Position numbers and translations under genes: made by a program. Below, in pieces: positions 52,659 to 62,051 of a stretch of DNA of 64,000 nt (its first letter is position 1; each line of letters starts with the position of its first letter). Source of the stretch: an uncultured Persicobacter sp. (GTDB taxonomy: Bacteria; Bacteroidota; Bacteroidia; Cytophagales; Cyclobacteriaceae); contig CANMKE010000001.1 in the NCBI GenBank assembly GCA_947498325.1, positions 186,001-250,000 on the forward strand, written 5' to 3'. The notes under the pieces were generated by a model that worked only from the letters and a program-made list of their open reading frames with translations, was not told the DNA's origin and did no database searches.

Positions 52659-53693
52659 ATGCGTTTATCTCAAATTATACTAATGCCCTTTGCGGGCTTG
52701 TACGGAAGCGTTACTCGTTTGCGTAATCACCTTTTCGATATCAATTACACAAAATCTTTCAACTTTGATGTCATGACCATCAATGTGGGGAATTTGTCGG
52801 TGGGTGGTACAGGGAAAAGCCCGATGATTGAATACCTGATCCGATTATTGAAAGATCAGGAAAAAGTGGCTACGCTAAGCCGTGGTTATGGCCGGAAAAC
52901 CCGTGGCTACCGCTGTGCGGCGGCGGAGGATGATGCGACAACCCTCGGGGATGAACCCTTTCAGTTTCAGTTAAAATACGGTAAGGAGGTGATGGTGAAT
53001 GTTGGCGAAGAGCGTGCGCTGGCCATTCCTGAGATTATTCAGCGCCGTGAGGATATTAGTGCCGTGCTTTTGGATGATGCCTTCCAGCACCGCTATGTTC
53101 GGCCTGACCTCAATATTATGCTCACGCCTTATGATGCGCCTTTTTTCGACGATTTTATACTGCCCGCTGGCCGATTGCGGGAAAGTAGAAAGGGGGCTGA
53201 GCGTGCAGATATTATTATTGTAACCAAATGCCCTGAGCAGATCAGCGAACAGGTGTACCGTGATAAAATTGCCGAATACGCTCCTGATGTTCCCGTTTTT
53301 TTTACCAAAATAGGTTACGGCGCTCCCCTGCCAATGGGGTCGGCCAATGAGGCAAAGGGGAAGGCTTATGCTTTCTCTGCCATCGCGAAGGCGGCGCCCT
53401 TCAAGGCATATGTTGATCAGGCTTTTGGATTGCTGGGGCATCAGTCTTTTCGGGATCATCATCATTATCATGAACAGGATTTGAACACCCTCAAGGCTGA
53501 TTTTGAAAAAAGTGGTGCCGAGGTTTTAATCACCACGGAAAAGGATGCGGTGAAATTACGTGGATCTGAATTTGATTCATGGCGGAATGCGTTACCTTTG
53601 TTTTATATTCCGATTACGGTGGAATTTTTAAAGGATCGGCAGACCTTTGATGAAATAGTTAAAAAAGCGATTGAAAATAAGAAGATCAAATAG
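52659..53693 (+). CDS. lpxK: Tetraacyldisaccharide 4'-kinase
   Basis: Lipid A biosynthesis kinase that phosphorylates the 4' position of the disaccharide precursor, at the inner membrane; 344 residues. The Walker A site is unusual but normal for LpxK: INVGNLSVGGTGKSPM (residues 41-56). Other family elements are TLSRGYGRKTRGY, LGDEPFQF, VLLDDAFQHRYVRPDLNIML with the catalytic Asp-Asp region, and ADIIIVTKCP. An N-terminal hydrophobic segment (IILMPFAGLYG) anchors it. It is followed 1 bp later by a porin gene and is probably co-transcribed with it. Confidence 0.95.
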   Translation: MRLSQIILMPFAGLYGSVTRLRNHLFDINYTKSFNFDVMTINVGNLSVGGTGKSPMIEYLIRLLKDQEKVATLSRGYGRKTRGYRCAAAEDDATTLGDEPFQFQLKYGKEVMVNVGEERALAIPEIIQRREDISAVLLDDAFQHRYVRPDLNIMLTPYDAPFFDDFILPAGRLRESRKGAERADIIIVTKCPEQISEQVYRDKIAEYAPDVPVFFTKIGYGAPLPMGSANEAKGKAYAFSAIAKAAPFKAYVDQAFGLLGHQSFRDHHHYHEQDLNTLKADFEKSGAEVLITTEKDAVKLRGSEFDSWRNALPLFYIPITVEFLKDRQTFDEIVKKAIENKKIK

Positions 53694-53694
53694 C

Positions 53695-55581
53695 GTGAAG
53701 GTTAAATTTCTTTTGACTGCCCTTTTTGTAATGGGGTTAATAAGCATTTCTGATGCGCAAATCCTAAATGACTCAACCAAGGTTTTGTATGGTACCAATT
53801 CTATCCGATACCAAACTTTGGATCAATTTAAGGAAGGCAATACCGAGTATCATAAAATTGACTCTGTTCTGGTGGGCTTAACAAAGTTTTACCCAGTAGA
53901 AAGGGAAGGGTATCAGTATCAGGATTTGGGAAATCCTGGTTCGGCGATGTTCAGTATTTTCCCCAAATTACCTGAAACTTCTGGTGTACGTACAGGAATG
54001 GGTGCTTATGATTACTATTATAAGCGGCCCAACGAGACCCCATTGTTTCAGACGCTTTCTCCGTACTCGAGCATTACCGCAATTTTTGGCGGTGGAGGCC
54101 GCGGGGTTGTGGATTTCACTTTTACACGAAATATCAAGCCGAACTGGAATATAGGCTTTGAATATAACCGTTTAGTGGTTGAGCGTGCGTTTAACCGTGT
54201 TGGTCGTGGAGATAATGGGCAGGATATTAATGATGTGCGCCTGTGGACGAACTATATTTCGGATAATGGAAAGTTTAAAAACGCGACACAGTTTGTGTTT
54301 TTTAATGCCAAAGGAGCGGAATCTGGCGGGGTGGTGGTTGATTTGAACAACCCGAACTATTTTGAATATGAGTTATCGAGTGTGCTGAGTAAAAAAGCGG
54401 TTTCTAAAGATGGCCGTATGAATTTTCACACTTTCAATAATTATCAGCTCGATGAAAAATTTCAGCTGTTTCAGGAGTTGGACATCCTTGCGCAGAATAA
54501 TCGCTTTGAACATGCAGAGGCAGGTCAGGAGCCTGCTTATGCCGAAAGCATTTTGATTGATCCTGATGCTACGGCAGACCATTCTAAATTCAATTTTGTT
54601 ACGAACACTCTGGGGATTAAAGGAACTTATCGTGGGTTCTTTTATTCTGCCTACCTGAAAAACCGATACAGCAATTACAGTAGCAGGTACTTAGGTCCTG
54701 TGGCCTCGAATTTCGAAAATTTTGTTGGTGGAACCATCAAGATGAAGTTCGATTCTCTGCATTATATTAATATCGCTGGGGAAGTTAATGAGGAGTTTAA
54801 CCATAAGTTGGTCGGCGATTATACCAATAAGTATTTTAATGTAAAGTATACCCGTATGCAATTTGCACCAGGTTATACAGAGCAGCGTTATCTCTCCAAT
54901 CATGCAGACTGGACCAACGATTTTAAATCTACTCAGGTCGATCAGATAGAAGCGAAAATCACCCTTAATTTATTCAGGAACAGGTTGTATCTGGCGCCTA
55001 AAGTCAATGTGACCAATTATGTGAATAAGATTTATTATGATTATGCCGACCGAGGCAATGAGTTGCCGATCAATGAAACCAACCCCTGGGTGGGGGTGGC
55101 TTCGCCGAAGCAAAGCGGTGATGCCGTTCAGGTGGCTTCAGCAGGTTGGGACATGAAAATCAATTTCTGGAAAAATTTTTATTTTGAAAACAGCGTATTG
55201 GCTTCAGCGGTAAACGGTGGAGGCGAGGATATTATCCGTATTCCTGCCCTGTGGACGAACTCATCGTTGTACTTTAATAAGGTTTTTCCGAACCGCCTCG
55301 AAGTGTTGTTGGGGGTAGATTTGAACTACACCACTGCTTATAAAGGCATGATGTATGACCCGACAATTCAGCAGTTTTATTTGCAAGACGGTTACGAAAC
55401 CTTCGGTCAGCCAATTGTTGACCTCAATATTGAGATGAAAATTACCCGTTTCCGCCTTTTCGTTAAGCTGAGAAATATTGCCGCCCAGGATGGTGATGGA
55501 TATTTTATGACGCCATTTTACCCGGGCTATAAAAATACCTTCGACTTGGGAATTGTATGGCAATTCTTCGACAATAAATAA
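53695..55581 (+). CDS. Porin_10-family outer-membrane protein
   Basis: Predicted porin-like beta-barrel of the Bacteroidota Porin_10 family, about 628 residues. I choose the GTG at 53695: it gives a clean signal peptide (MKVKFLLTALFVMGLISISDA) and lies 1 bp after the lpxK stop; a TTG at 53671 overlaps lpxK. The sequence has the family's early segment (NPGSAMFSIFPKLPETSGVRTGMGAYD, then ITAIFGGGGRGVVDFTFTRNI), many alternating aromatic/polar strands, and an aromatic-containing end (FDLGIVWQFFDNK). The substrate is unknown. Coupling with lpxK suggests joint supply of outer-membrane components. Confidence 0.85.
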   Translation: MKVKFLLTALFVMGLISISDAQILNDSTKVLYGTNSIRYQTLDQFKEGNTEYHKIDSVLVGLTKFYPVEREGYQYQDLGNPGSAMFSIFPKLPETSGVRTGMGAYDYYYKRPNETPLFQTLSPYSSITAIFGGGGRGVVDFTFTRNIKPNWNIGFEYNRLVVERAFNRVGRGDNGQDINDVRLWTNYISDNGKFKNATQFVFFNAKGAESGGVVVDLNNPNYFEYELSSVLSKKAVSKDGRMNFHTFNNYQLDEKFQLFQELDILAQNNRFEHAEAGQEPAYAESILIDPDATADHSKFNFVTNTLGIKGTYRGFFYSAYLKNRYSNYSSRYLGPVASNFENFVGGTIKMKFDSLHYINIAGEVNEEFNHKLVGDYTNKYFNVKYTRMQFAPGYTEQRYLSNHADWTNDFKSTQVDQIEAKITLNLFRNRLYLAPKVNVTNYVNKIYYDYADRGNELPINETNPWVGVASPKQSGDAVQVASAGWDMKINFWKNFYFENSVLASAVNGGGEDIIRIPALWTNSSLYFNKVFPNRLEVLLGVDLNYTTAYKGMMYDPTIQQFYLQDGYETFGQPIVDLNIEMKITRFRLFVKLRNIAAQDGDGYFMTPFYPGYKNTFDLGIVWQFFDNK

Positions 55582-56110
55582 TCGGTTGGGGTAGGGGAGC
55601 CACCCATAAATAACGTGCACTTTTCTTGGAGCCCCTCTTCAGTAATAAAGAATAGAAACTGATTTTGGATTTGCGATGGGCGATATCCGATGGACGAAAT
55701 TGAAAACGCTGTGGGTATCGGAGTACTCTGAGTACAATATAAATGGTGCAATCATTGGGTGTCGTAACAGCAGTCAATCCCCCCGATGTAATATATGGCA
55801 AAAAGCCGCTTTGTGAACTTTTCATAAAGCGGCTTTTTTATGCCTGTTGGGGTGAAATTGGAGGAGGTTATGATTTTTGCAGATGTAAGATAAATCAGTC
55901 ATTTGACAAGGGGATTTTTGAACTTGCCAGATCAACAGGGCGTGGGTATGAATGCCATTATTCGCCCGATCATTTTCTTTGGCTTTGAGGTTAAAAAAAT
56001 CATGGAATTATGACATCTATAATCATAATTACCGTTGTTTCAAATACCGTTAAGGGTGTTTTTTTGTGGTTTGTAACTGCCACCCACACCTTTATGGATA
56101 GAAAATATTG
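55582..56110. other. Intergenic region after the porin gene
   Basis: About 530 bp without a gene I can support. It contains the long terminator hairpin at 55800-55838 about 220 bp past the porin stop. A frame of 81 codons from 55743 runs straight through this hairpin and is not credible. The 5' part has short partial repeats (GGGCGATATCCGATGG and GGAGTACTCTGAGTAC) of no clear meaning. Confidence 0.45.
55800..55838. terminator. Long terminator hairpin
   Basis: The stem of up to 18 bp 55800-55817 / 55821-55838 (AAAAAGCCGCTTTGTGAA with TTCATAAAGCGGCTTTTT, one G-T pair), loop CTT, flanked by T residues on the right. Confidence 0.8.
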
Positions 56111-57742
56111 ATGATTAATCGTATGAACAATTCCTTTGAGCAGCCTTTAAATTTCCAACATATCCTGACCCACCTGAAAGATTTTTCTCATTCTTTGGAG
56201 CTGTCGAATTTTATCGTGCAAGCTGTGGAACGGAAAAATACCTGCCTGCTATGGGACATGAATAAGGGCGAGGTGCTGGGGCTCGATGGTTTATCGAGAT
56301 ATTTTCCCTTACCCAAAGAAGTGGAGCACCCCTGTGATGCCAATATTTTTTTATCGCTTTTCCGAAATGAAGATCAATGGATGATCGCACAGTTTTTACA
56401 GGATAATAATAATGAGCAGGGATCGACCAACATGATGTGTTGCCTTAGTCAGGGGCAGGAAGAGGTTTATTTCCGAATTTTCCTTCAATGGTTTCCTGAG
56501 ATTGAAATTTTAGGCTTTGAGTTTAAAATGACCTCTGCGCACCCTTTTCAACTTAAAGATCAGCAAAAAGATGAGCGTGCTTTATTGCTTCATAAGAAAT
56601 TGTCTTTGGAGATTTGCAGTGAAATCAAAGTTGGCGGGTTTTGGTTGCAGGTGGGGGAGGAATTAGGCTGGTGTTCGCCCACAGTATATACGATCCTCGG
56701 TTTGGACGATCGGAGTGTGGCGCCAACAGTACAGAATTTCATGGAGTATCTTCATCCGCGATTTCGGCAGACGCTAAGTACCAAGTTTTTATCACTTGAA
56801 CATGGTAAGTTTTATCATTTTGAAATACAGTTGCGCCACAAGGTGTATGGTTACCGATGGGTGGCTTTTGGTGTGAAGAGAGAGAAGGTGGGGCAGGAAA
56901 CTTATTTGATTGGTTATTTCAAGGATATTCACGAGGAGCACAGCAAAAAGGCACTGGCCGATCAGCAGGAGCATCAGTTGAGTACCACCAAACAGCGAAT
57001 CTACGAACTAAAAGATTCCCTTTCTGAAATGAAATACCGCCTGAGTAATCGGGAGCAGGAACTCGATCAGCTTATTTATCGCATTGCTCATAATTTGCGT
57101 GCGCCCGTCGCGACCCAAAAAGGGCTGATTTCTATACTGAAACTGGGCGTGAGCCCGCAGGAGTTGACCGACCTGATGGAGCGAATGGAGAATAATGCAG
57201 AACAGATGGACCAGTTTATCTTTCAGATCATGCAGTATTTGAACATGACCAAGGATAATCAGCGATTTGTTCGGCAAATAGATGTTCGCCAAATGGTGAT
57301 GGATATTTTGAATAAGGTGCATGAATCGCAACTTTACCCCTTAGTGAAAATCAGTAGGGTTACGGGGAATTTCCCTTTGCCGATTTTTGTAGGTAATGAA
57401 GCGAAAGTGGCGGTTATTTTTGAAAACCTGATTGCCAATGCCTTTAAATTTGCGGATGTGCTTGGGGATTCGCAGTCCGTTACGGTGCACCTTGATATTA
57501 GCGAAAAAGGACTTTCTGCGAAGGTGATTGATAATGGGCAAGGGATTCACAGAAATGAAATTCCCAATATTTTCACCATGTTTTACAGGGGGCTTCAGCC
57601 TAAAATTTCCAATGGTTTGGGCTTATTTGTCGTGAAAAATGCGGTGGAGGATTTAGGGGGATGGGTGAGTGTGGAGAGTGAGCTTAAAGTAGGCTCAACA
57701 TTTTCCATCTTTATTCCACAGAAAAAAGTGCAGTCGCTGTAA
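56111..57742 (+). CDS. PAS-domain sensor histidine kinase
   Basis: Soluble sensor kinase of about 543 residues (ATG at 56111; a TTG at 56108 precedes it). The N-terminal 170 residues lack a known domain. A PAS fold with PAC-like end follows (GLDDRSVAPTVQNFMEYLHPRFRQ...YGYRWVAFGVKREKVGQETYLIGYFKDI), then a coiled coil, and the HisKA-type H-box IYRIAHNLRAPVAT with His327. The ATPase domain shows the N-box LIANAFKFAD, G1 VIDNGQGI, and G2 NGLGLFVVKNAV. No membrane helix and no receiver domain are present, so it probably senses an intracellular signal; the response regulator is encoded elsewhere. It ends at a bidirectional terminator. Confidence 0.9.
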   Translation: MINRMNNSFEQPLNFQHILTHLKDFSHSLELSNFIVQAVERKNTCLLWDMNKGEVLGLDGLSRYFPLPKEVEHPCDANIFLSLFRNEDQWMIAQFLQDNNNEQGSTNMMCCLSQGQEEVYFRIFLQWFPEIEILGFEFKMTSAHPFQLKDQQKDERALLLHKKLSLEICSEIKVGGFWLQVGEELGWCSPTVYTILGLDDRSVAPTVQNFMEYLHPRFRQTLSTKFLSLEHGKFYHFEIQLRHKVYGYRWVAFGVKREKVGQETYLIGYFKDIHEEHSKKALADQQEHQLSTTKQRIYELKDSLSEMKYRLSNREQELDQLIYRIAHNLRAPVATQKGLISILKLGVSPQELTDLMERMENNAEQMDQFIFQIMQYLNMTKDNQRFVRQIDVRQMVMDILNKVHESQLYPLVKISRVTGNFPLPIFVGNEAKVAVIFENLIANAFKFADVLGDSQSVTVHLDISEKGLSAKVIDNGQGIHRNEIPNIFTMFYRGLQPKISNGLGLFVVKNAVEDLGGWVSVESELKVGSTFSIFIPQKKVQSL

Positions 57743-57764
57743 TTTTACTGATGCAGGAGCAATA

Positions 57765-57795
57765 AAAAAGGCCTTTCTCTAAGAGTGGCCTTTTT
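57765..57795. terminator. Bidirectional terminator
   Basis: The stem AAAAAGGCC (57765-57773) / GGCCTTTTT (57787-57795) with an inner CTCT/AGAG pairing. It lies between the histidine kinase gene and the convergent small lipoprotein gene. Confidence 0.8.
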
Positions 57796-57822
57796 GCATT
57801 TTTTATTATTAATGTTGATTTC

Positions 57823-57972
57823 TTACACATTAACATCTTCCTGATTTGATGTGCGCTCTACTTGCTGTGCAGGCTTTTCTTTTTTGACCTTGGAGTAGGT
57901 AGGGCAAGTGTATTGCGTACAAGCACCCATACTGCTAAGCACCAAAACCAATGCGAATAACTTTAATTTCAT
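57823..57972 (-). CDS. Small lipoprotein (49 residues)
   Basis: A 49-residue frame from the ATG at 57972. It has a textbook lipoprotein signal: basic MKLK, hydrophobic LFALVLVLSS, lipobox MGAC at Cys18, then TQYTCPTYSKVKKEKP, a short Cys- and Lys-bearing mature peptide. Small lipoproteins with a CPTYSK-like start occur in other Bacteroidota. It is followed by a shared terminator and lies between the histidine kinase gene and the LuxE-like gene. Function unknown; it probably sits in the outer membrane. Confidence 0.75.
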   Translation of the reverse strand: MKLKLFALVLVLSSMGACTQYTCPTYSKVKKEKPAQQVERTSNQEDVNV

Positions 57973-58066
57973 CTCGAAGCTTTTAAAAGGTTATGTTGTA
58001 TAGTTTAAAAACAATATATTCAAAATATCTCACAATATATGTAAAAACCATTGTTTACACAAAGGT

Positions 58067-59047
58067 TTAGCCAATCATTAGATTACAACCCCGAATATCG
58101 GAATTGTCGAGCCTGCCCAAAACCTCAAATCGGCCATCAGGATGCAGGCGTCCCAAATCTTCGGTGGCTATAAATGAACAGGAATGTACATTGCCCAGGT
58201 CGATGACATTAATGACGCCAGTCTTGTTACGCACTTCCCTTGACAGCGGGTCATTGGTTTCCCTCAAGCTGATGCGCATACTGTGATGTGCCTCAAAGAG
58301 CGATCTGCCCTTGGAATACGCTTGCGAGAGTAATTCCGTCATGCCATATTCTGAGTGTACTTCATTTAAGTTCAGGCGGTTTTGTAAAAAGGTGTGAACT
58401 TCCTCCCTTAACATTTCTTTTCGCCGTCCTTTCATACCTCCAGTCTCCATAACAATAACATCCGACAGGTCGGCCTGATGTGCATCAGCAAGATCAAGCA
58501 GCCCAAATGTTACCCCAATAAGGACAGATTTCTTACCTGATTTTCTCACCTGATCGATGCTGCTCAACAGCGATTCATGATCGTTCAAAAAGAAACCAGA
58601 TTCGGCATGTTGCCCTTTCTTGATAAACTGATCCACCATCCTGACCAGCGATGAGGTTGTGCGCTCCAGGTAGGAGGGGAGCAAGCCGAGGAACACATAA
58701 TCTTCTACGGCGCCATAATGGGTTTCAAATATTTTGGCCGCAAGCTGATCGTAAAAGCCAAGATCTTCGATAAAGTGCTTGCTCGTGGCCATTCCTGTTG
58801 TGCCACTACTTTCGAAGGTATCCTGAATCTGCCATTGGCCGCTCACGATTTGCTGACTTTTAAAGAAGGAAATCGGCAAATATGGAATTTGATCGACGGA
58901 AGTGATCACCTGGGCATCGAGGCCAAGCAAATCAATCCATTGTTTATATATAGGGTTGTTGACGGCCTGATACCTGAAGACATCCAGCGCTAACTGGTCG
59001 AAGGTCTCTGGTGTGACGGTCAGCACCCGTTGTTTTAATTTTTGCAT
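58067..59047 (-). CDS. LuxE-like acyl-protein synthetase / AMP-forming ligase-like protein
   Basis: A 326-residue cytosolic protein of the LuxE-related adenylate-forming group. Motifs are ESSGTTGMATSK (phosphate-binding), HSEYGMTELLSQAY (A4/A5-like), and ATEDLGRLHPDGRFEVLGRLDNSDIRGCNLM near the end (A7-A8-like, Asp binding ribose). It lacks the C-terminal lid of full acyl-CoA ligases. LuxE activates fatty acids with ATP and transfers them to itself; here the substrate is unknown and no lux genes are near. It is a single gene divergent from hemN with about 170 bp between starts. Confidence 0.8.
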   Translation of the reverse strand: MQKLKQRVLTVTPETFDQLALDVFRYQAVNNPIYKQWIDLLGLDAQVITSVDQIPYLPISFFKSQQIVSGQWQIQDTFESSGTTGMATSKHFIEDLGFYDQLAAKIFETHYGAVEDYVFLGLLPSYLERTTSSLVRMVDQFIKKGQHAESGFFLNDHESLLSSIDQVRKSGKKSVLIGVTFGLLDLADAHQADLSDVIVMETGGMKGRRKEMLREEVHTFLQNRLNLNEVHSEYGMTELLSQAYSKGRSLFEAHHSMRISLRETNDPLSREVRNKTGVINVIDLGNVHSCSFIATEDLGRLHPDGRFEVLGRLDNSDIRGCNLMIG

Positions 59048-59217
59048 TAACGGTCGCTAAACACTTGGTTTAATGCGCAAAGGTAGCCAATGCGCTGTTT
59101 GGAGCAAAAGAAATTAATGATTCTCAAAGGGAATTTTTATTATTTAGAACAATCTTCTGATATTTGCGGTCTAATTGTTCCAGCGTCAGTTGGAAAATGA
59201 ACCATGATGTATTGACT

Positions 59218-60582
59218 ATGAATCAATCTTTGATAAAAAAATATAACGTCCCAGCACCTCGGTACACTTCGTATCCCACGGTACCATTCTGGGAAGAAAA
59301 TAACCCTTCCGTTGAGCGTTGGATTCAGGCGGTACAACATACTTTCGACAAAACCAATGATCAGCAGGGCATTAGCGTGTATGTTCATCTTCCGTTTTGT
59401 GAAAAACTGTGTACCTATTGTGGTTGCAATAAAAGGATCACCAAAAATCATAAAGTAGAGGATCCTTATTTGGAGGCTGTTTTGCAAGAGTGGCAATTCT
59501 ATCTGTCGAAGCTTTCTGCCAAACCAGTCCTTCGGGAAATCCATGTTGGCGGTGGTACGCCTACTTTTTTCTCGCCAGAAAACCTCAAACACCTTTTTAC
59601 AAGTATTTTTGATACGGTCATTATCCCTGAAGAACACGATTACAGTTTTGAAGGCCACCCGAATAATACCACTGAAGCACACCTGCAGGTGATGGCAGAG
59701 ATGGGTTTCAACAGGGTAAGTTACGGTGTGCAGGATTTTGACCTGAAAGTTCAGACGACCATCAACCGTATTCAGCCATTGCAAAAAGTGGTGGATGCCA
59801 CCAACTTTGCCCGCAAGCATGGTTACCGATCGGTGAATTTTGATTTGGTGTATGGCTTGCCTTTTCAGACGGTAGAGATTATTCAGGATACCCTGCAAAA
59901 GATCGATCATCTTCGCCCTGACCGAATCGCCTTTTATTCTTATGCGCATGTGCCGTGGACAGCCAAAGGGCAACGGGCGTATGACGAAAATGACCTCCCT
60001 TCTGATGAGGAAAAACGAGCACTGTATGAAGCAGGGAAAGCGGGCTTGTTGGCCATGGGCTATCACGATATCGGGATGGATCATTTTGCTTTAGAAGAGG
60101 ATGGATTGTATCAGGCGTTTATAGAAGATCGTTTGCACCGTAACTTTATGGGCTACACCACCAATCAGACGGAGTTGATGATTGGGCTGGGCTGTTCTTC
60201 AATTTCTGATGCAGGAACAGCTTTTGCGCAAACGGAAAAAAAGGTGGAAGATTACCAAAAGGGAATTTTGGAAGGCTCTTTAAATTTGATAAAAGGACAC
60301 TTTCTCACCGATGAAGATTTGGTATTGCGAAAAGCACTTTTGGAACTGATCTGTAATAATGCCTTGGTGCTAACTGAGGAAATAAAAGCGACTTTCGACC
60401 AGGCAGCCAAAGATCAGCTTGCTGTATTTGAGGCGGAAGGGATCATTGAGCTTCGTCCTGATCATTTACAGGTTACAGCGGGAGGACTTGCCTTTATCCG
60501 AAACGTTTGTATGGTGTTCGATGCCCGGCTGCGAGCACGGAAATCAGCCAATAATCAGCAATTATTCAGTAAGTCGATATAA
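59218..60582 (+). CDS. hemN: Oxygen-independent coproporphyrinogen III oxidase
   Basis: Radical-SAM haem-biosynthesis enzyme that decarboxylates coproporphyrinogen III anaerobically; 454 residues from the ATG at 59218 (an upstream ATG at 59164 would add 18 non-conserved residues). The N-terminal NVPAPRYTSYPTVPFWEE is characteristic of true HemN rather than HemW. The cluster motif is HLPFCEKLCTYCGC with Cys61, Cys65 and Cys68, plus the HemN-specific Cys70. GGGTPTFFS and the C-terminal HemN domain (RNFMGYTTNQTELMIGLGCSSIS) complete it. Haem supply fits the presence of the octaheme protein in the same region. It has its own terminator. Confidence 0.93.
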   Translation: MNQSLIKKYNVPAPRYTSYPTVPFWEENNPSVERWIQAVQHTFDKTNDQQGISVYVHLPFCEKLCTYCGCNKRITKNHKVEDPYLEAVLQEWQFYLSKLSAKPVLREIHVGGGTPTFFSPENLKHLFTSIFDTVIIPEEHDYSFEGHPNNTTEAHLQVMAEMGFNRVSYGVQDFDLKVQTTINRIQPLQKVVDATNFARKHGYRSVNFDLVYGLPFQTVEIIQDTLQKIDHLRPDRIAFYSYAHVPWTAKGQRAYDENDLPSDEEKRALYEAGKAGLLAMGYHDIGMDHFALEEDGLYQAFIEDRLHRNFMGYTTNQTELMIGLGCSSISDAGTAFAQTEKKVEDYQKGILEGSLNLIKGHFLTDEDLVLRKALLELICNNALVLTEEIKATFDQAAKDQLAVFEAEGIIELRPDHLQVTAGGLAFIRNVCMVFDARLRARKSANNQQLFSKSI

Positions 60583-60602
60583 ACTGATAGCATAAAATAG
60601 GG

Positions 60603-60635
60603 AAAGCCACAGGTGAAAATCTGTGGCTTTTTTTG
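60603..60635 (+). terminator. Terminator of hemN
   Basis: The stem AAAGCCACAG (60603-60612) / CTGTGGCTTT (60621-60630) followed by T residues. Its core equals the stem at 3301-3328. Confidence 0.85.
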
Positions 60636-60660
60636 TACCAGAGATTTTCCTTTCTGTAGA

Positions 60661-61034
60661 GGGCTTGTTGGATAACTTGCATTGTAGTTTATATCACCAA
60701 GTAATATTTCGTTTTGGTAGGGTCAGGCCCAATGTCAGACCGAAACAGTCATTGTAACGCTATTTCCGGGCGAACACGTGGGTTCGCCCGCAATGTCATT
60801 AAGTTAAGCACCTTACCCCGTAGAGACGTTATTTTTAACGTCTAACACAACGCTGATTTCTCTTGGCTTAATTCAAATGGTTACGTGAGACATAATGAAT
60901 TATGCCTTTACATGCATTTCAAATTTACACCTGAGTCAGCCCAAAATCCTTAACCCAATGACATTGGGTTCGCCCGTACCAAACAGAATAAAATTTTGTA
61001 GGGCAATTTTAAATTACGGTTATGCAACAGCCCC
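60661..61034. mobile_element. Composite inverted-repeat element, copy B (non-autonomous)
   Basis: About 374 bp. The left end GGGCTTGTTGGATAAC (from 60661) and right end GTTATGCAACAGCCCC (to 61034) are imperfect terminal inverted repeats. It contains GTCATTAAGTTAAG at 60795-60808 and an inverted, slightly changed copy at 60949-60962, and the GTAGAGACGTTATT module near 60830 without its right-hand partner. The blocks are in a different order from copy A: the AGTCATT...GTGGGTTCGCCCG block comes before the GTAGAGACG block here, but after it in copy A. It encodes no protein. The adjacent sequence to 61254 is AT-rich and empty. Confidence 0.6.
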
Positions 61035-61254
61035 TTGGCAATAGCAGAGCATATAGCCCTAAACATTTCAGGTGACTATTCCCAAATCCGTGATCTCTCC
61101 TCAGGAAACTGCCACGTGAAGAATGATTTTCTAAATGGTTGATTTGATTTTCTTCAATTATAATTATCTTAATTAAAATTATTTTTTTTATTGATGTAGA
61201 CTTGGTGGAGTTGTGGGGATGAAGTAGTCTATATCGGAGTCAGTGTATAATGAG

Positions 61255-61779
61255 ATGAAATACAAACTTTTTGCAATTATTGTTCTTGGGCTTACAATTA
61301 GCTGTTCTACAACCAAAACTTCAGTGATTGTGGCAGATAGCTATGACAAAACTACGAACATCACAACATTGTCCCTTCTGCCCTATGGGAACATTGAGAT
61401 ACCAGGGCAATGGACTAAAACCAGATACAATGAAGTTAGTCGACAACACTTCTTCGTTGATAAAGACTCGACTTCTATTGCTATTACCAAAAACCCTCAA
61501 GAGAAATACCCTTTCTACCATGATTCAATAAGCGATAAAGAATTTGCGATGAAGTTTTTTGAATGGGAGAAAGACTTTTATGAAAAACATGGATATGAAA
61601 TTCAAGAGAGCTCCAAAAGTAACAACTTCGTCATTTGGACTGCCAGTGGAAACAACGCCAATACCATTTTTCTTTATGGAGCCAAGAATAAATACGCATA
61701 CAATTTTTCAGTATTCTCGGATAATTGGGCAGAAGAAGAAAGAAAGAATTTTTTGAAGAATATATTTGAAATAAATTGA
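61255..61779 (+). CDS. Lipoprotein of unknown function
   Basis: A lipoprotein of about 174 residues from the ATG at 61255 (an ATG at 61243 is four codons upstream). The lipobox is TISC (Cys17) after a hydrophobic AIIVLGL. The mature protein is mixed, with several aromatic residues and no repeat (WTKTRYNEVSRQHFFVDKDSTSIAITK, FFEWEKDFYEKHGYEIQES). I do not recognise a family. It is strikingly AT-rich compared with hemN and recQ and lies directly after mobile element copy B, so it could be part of an accessory insertion. Confidence 0.65.
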   Translation: MKYKLFAIIVLGLTISCSTTKTSVIVADSYDKTTNITTLSLLPYGNIEIPGQWTKTRYNEVSRQHFFVDKDSTSIAITKNPQEKYPFYHDSISDKEFAMKFFEWEKDFYEKHGYEIQESSKSNNFVIWTASGNNANTIFLYGAKNKYAYNFSVFSDNWAEEERKNFLKNIFEIN

Positions 61780-62040
61780 AATACGTGCGCCAGTACCGAC
61801 TTGAATTGACGGATAACACAAAGTGGGTTAATATTCCCACTGATTTAAGGATTGAAATGTTGGCAGTGCAAAATGAATAAGATATCGCTGTGTCTGATGC
61901 GCTAATGATAATGGCACAATACCCTCTAATGTTAAATTGCTCATTCCCCAAAACTTGCAATTTCCCAACATCAATCACGACTCTTTGATGAATCTTAATC
62001 TATTGACATCAATTCCCTTCTTGAGATGGTTACTCTAAAA

Positions 62041-62048
62041 AAGGAGGG
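62041..62048 (+). promoter_or_regulatory. Strong Shine-Dalgarno sequence
   Basis: AAGGAGGG, four bases before the ATG at 62052. Most genes in the window show no recognisable Shine-Dalgarno, so this perfect match stands out. Confidence 0.6.
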
Positions 62049-62051
62049 ACG

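Noticed and set aside
55743-55988. 81-codon frame in the gap after the porin gene
   Set aside because: It reads through a long rho-independent terminator and has no coding character.
58067-59047. Bioluminescence (lux) locus
   Set aside because: Only a LuxE-like ligase is present; no luxA, luxB, luxC or luxD nearby.
59140-60084. 314-codon antisense frame opposite hemN
   Set aside because: hemN has clear family motifs on the plus strand; the antisense translation shows no recognisable feature.
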